DNA from: CBDIDH01 sp965277595
GTDB lineage: Bacteria > Planctomycetota > Planctomycetia > Isosphaerales > Isosphaeraceae
DNA length: 64,000 bases
Reading direction: 5' to 3'
Assembly (NCBI GenBank): GCA_965277595.1
Contig: CBDIDH010000002.1
Span: forward strand, 744,001 to 808,000
The notes below the pieces were generated by a model. That model worked only from the letters and a program-made list of their open reading frames with translations. It ran no database searches and was not told where the DNA came from. Each line of letters starts with the position of its first letter. Within the stretch, counting starts at the first letter, position 1. Position numbers and translations under genes: made by a program. Shown here piece after piece: positions 64,000 through 64,000 of this stretch.

Positions 64000-64000
64000 C

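Larger units (their letters stand above)
60786..64000 (-). mobile_element. ISKra4-type element, right copy, inverted and interrupted by ISAzo13
   Basis: The terminal repeat GGGTGCGCCAATGGATTTTGGCGG begins at 60786. About 60 bp of the element's 3' end runs to 60846, then an ISAzo13 element is inserted (60847-62700), after which the transposase 3' end resumes at 62701 and continues to the window edge. Sequence is nearly identical to the left copy in opposite orientation. The left terminus of this copy lies beyond 64000. The inside flank CGATGACCA (60777-60785) is the reverse complement of the outside flank of the left copy. Confidence 0.8.

Overview
The window is GC-rich bacterial chromosome and reads as a planctomycete, most likely of the Isosphaeraceae or a near relative. 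The evidence is the set of families that are typical of that phylum: two DUF1501 proteins, a DUF1549/DUF1553 protein with a CxxCH motif, a DUF1559 pilin-like protein with an H-X9-DG type tail, a TIGR03067 protein, and three secreted proteins carrying the LExxExRxLLS / LEDRxxLS N-terminal motif. The family-level placement is an inference. No rRNA, tRNA or CRISPR array was found.

Layout. 1-5496 (minus): 5' part of a giant secreted protein made of three NHL propellers, each of six blades, separated by Ig-like domains; its 3' end lies outside the window. 5849-12526: a TPR gene cut off by a pile of insertion sequences (two tandem IS630 copies, an ISAzo13 remnant, an IS66, and an IS4/IS701-like transposase). 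12634-23682: DUF1549-DUF1501 pair, zwf, a decayed GH88 gene, DUF1559, a second DUF1501, and a zinc-ribbon Ser/Thr kinase. 24181-34833: GH3-family protein, dienoyl-CoA-reductase-like SDR, then an aspartate-family amino acid cluster (hom, a lipoprotein, a phosphoglycerate-mutase-like probable homoserine kinase, a small membrane protein, lysC with four ACT domains), argG and a Uma2 nuclease. 34852-46564: CCA-adding enzyme and rsmD, a gluzincin-like protease, an alpha/beta hydrolase, a membrane-anchored MutS homologue, gcvT-gcvH and two small proteins. 46853-54792: an orphan sugar ABC ATPase, a signal-peptide methyltransferase with a GT2 glycosyltransferase, a Cys-Tyr-Gly-rich lipoprotein, an HTTM-DUF393 fusion and a Bax-inhibitor-1 protein.

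54908-64000 is a second mobile region. Two nearly identical ISKra4-type elements lie in inverted orientation around five host genes. The flanks suggest that the segment between them has been inverted. The right-hand copy is itself interrupted by a complete ISAzo13 element with a 3-bp target duplication, and that element carries a translationally coupled DUF4304 passenger gene.

A second theme is intergenic: at least eleven stretches built from heptanucleotide units of two families (ATGACCR type and AAAGGRC/TGCCCTC type), most folded as long inverted repeats. They sit between genes in convergent, codirectional and divergent settings. The best candidates for something undescribed are these heptamer hairpins, the passenger-carrying ISAzo13 element, the three-ORF ISKra4 transposase and the triple-propeller exported protein.
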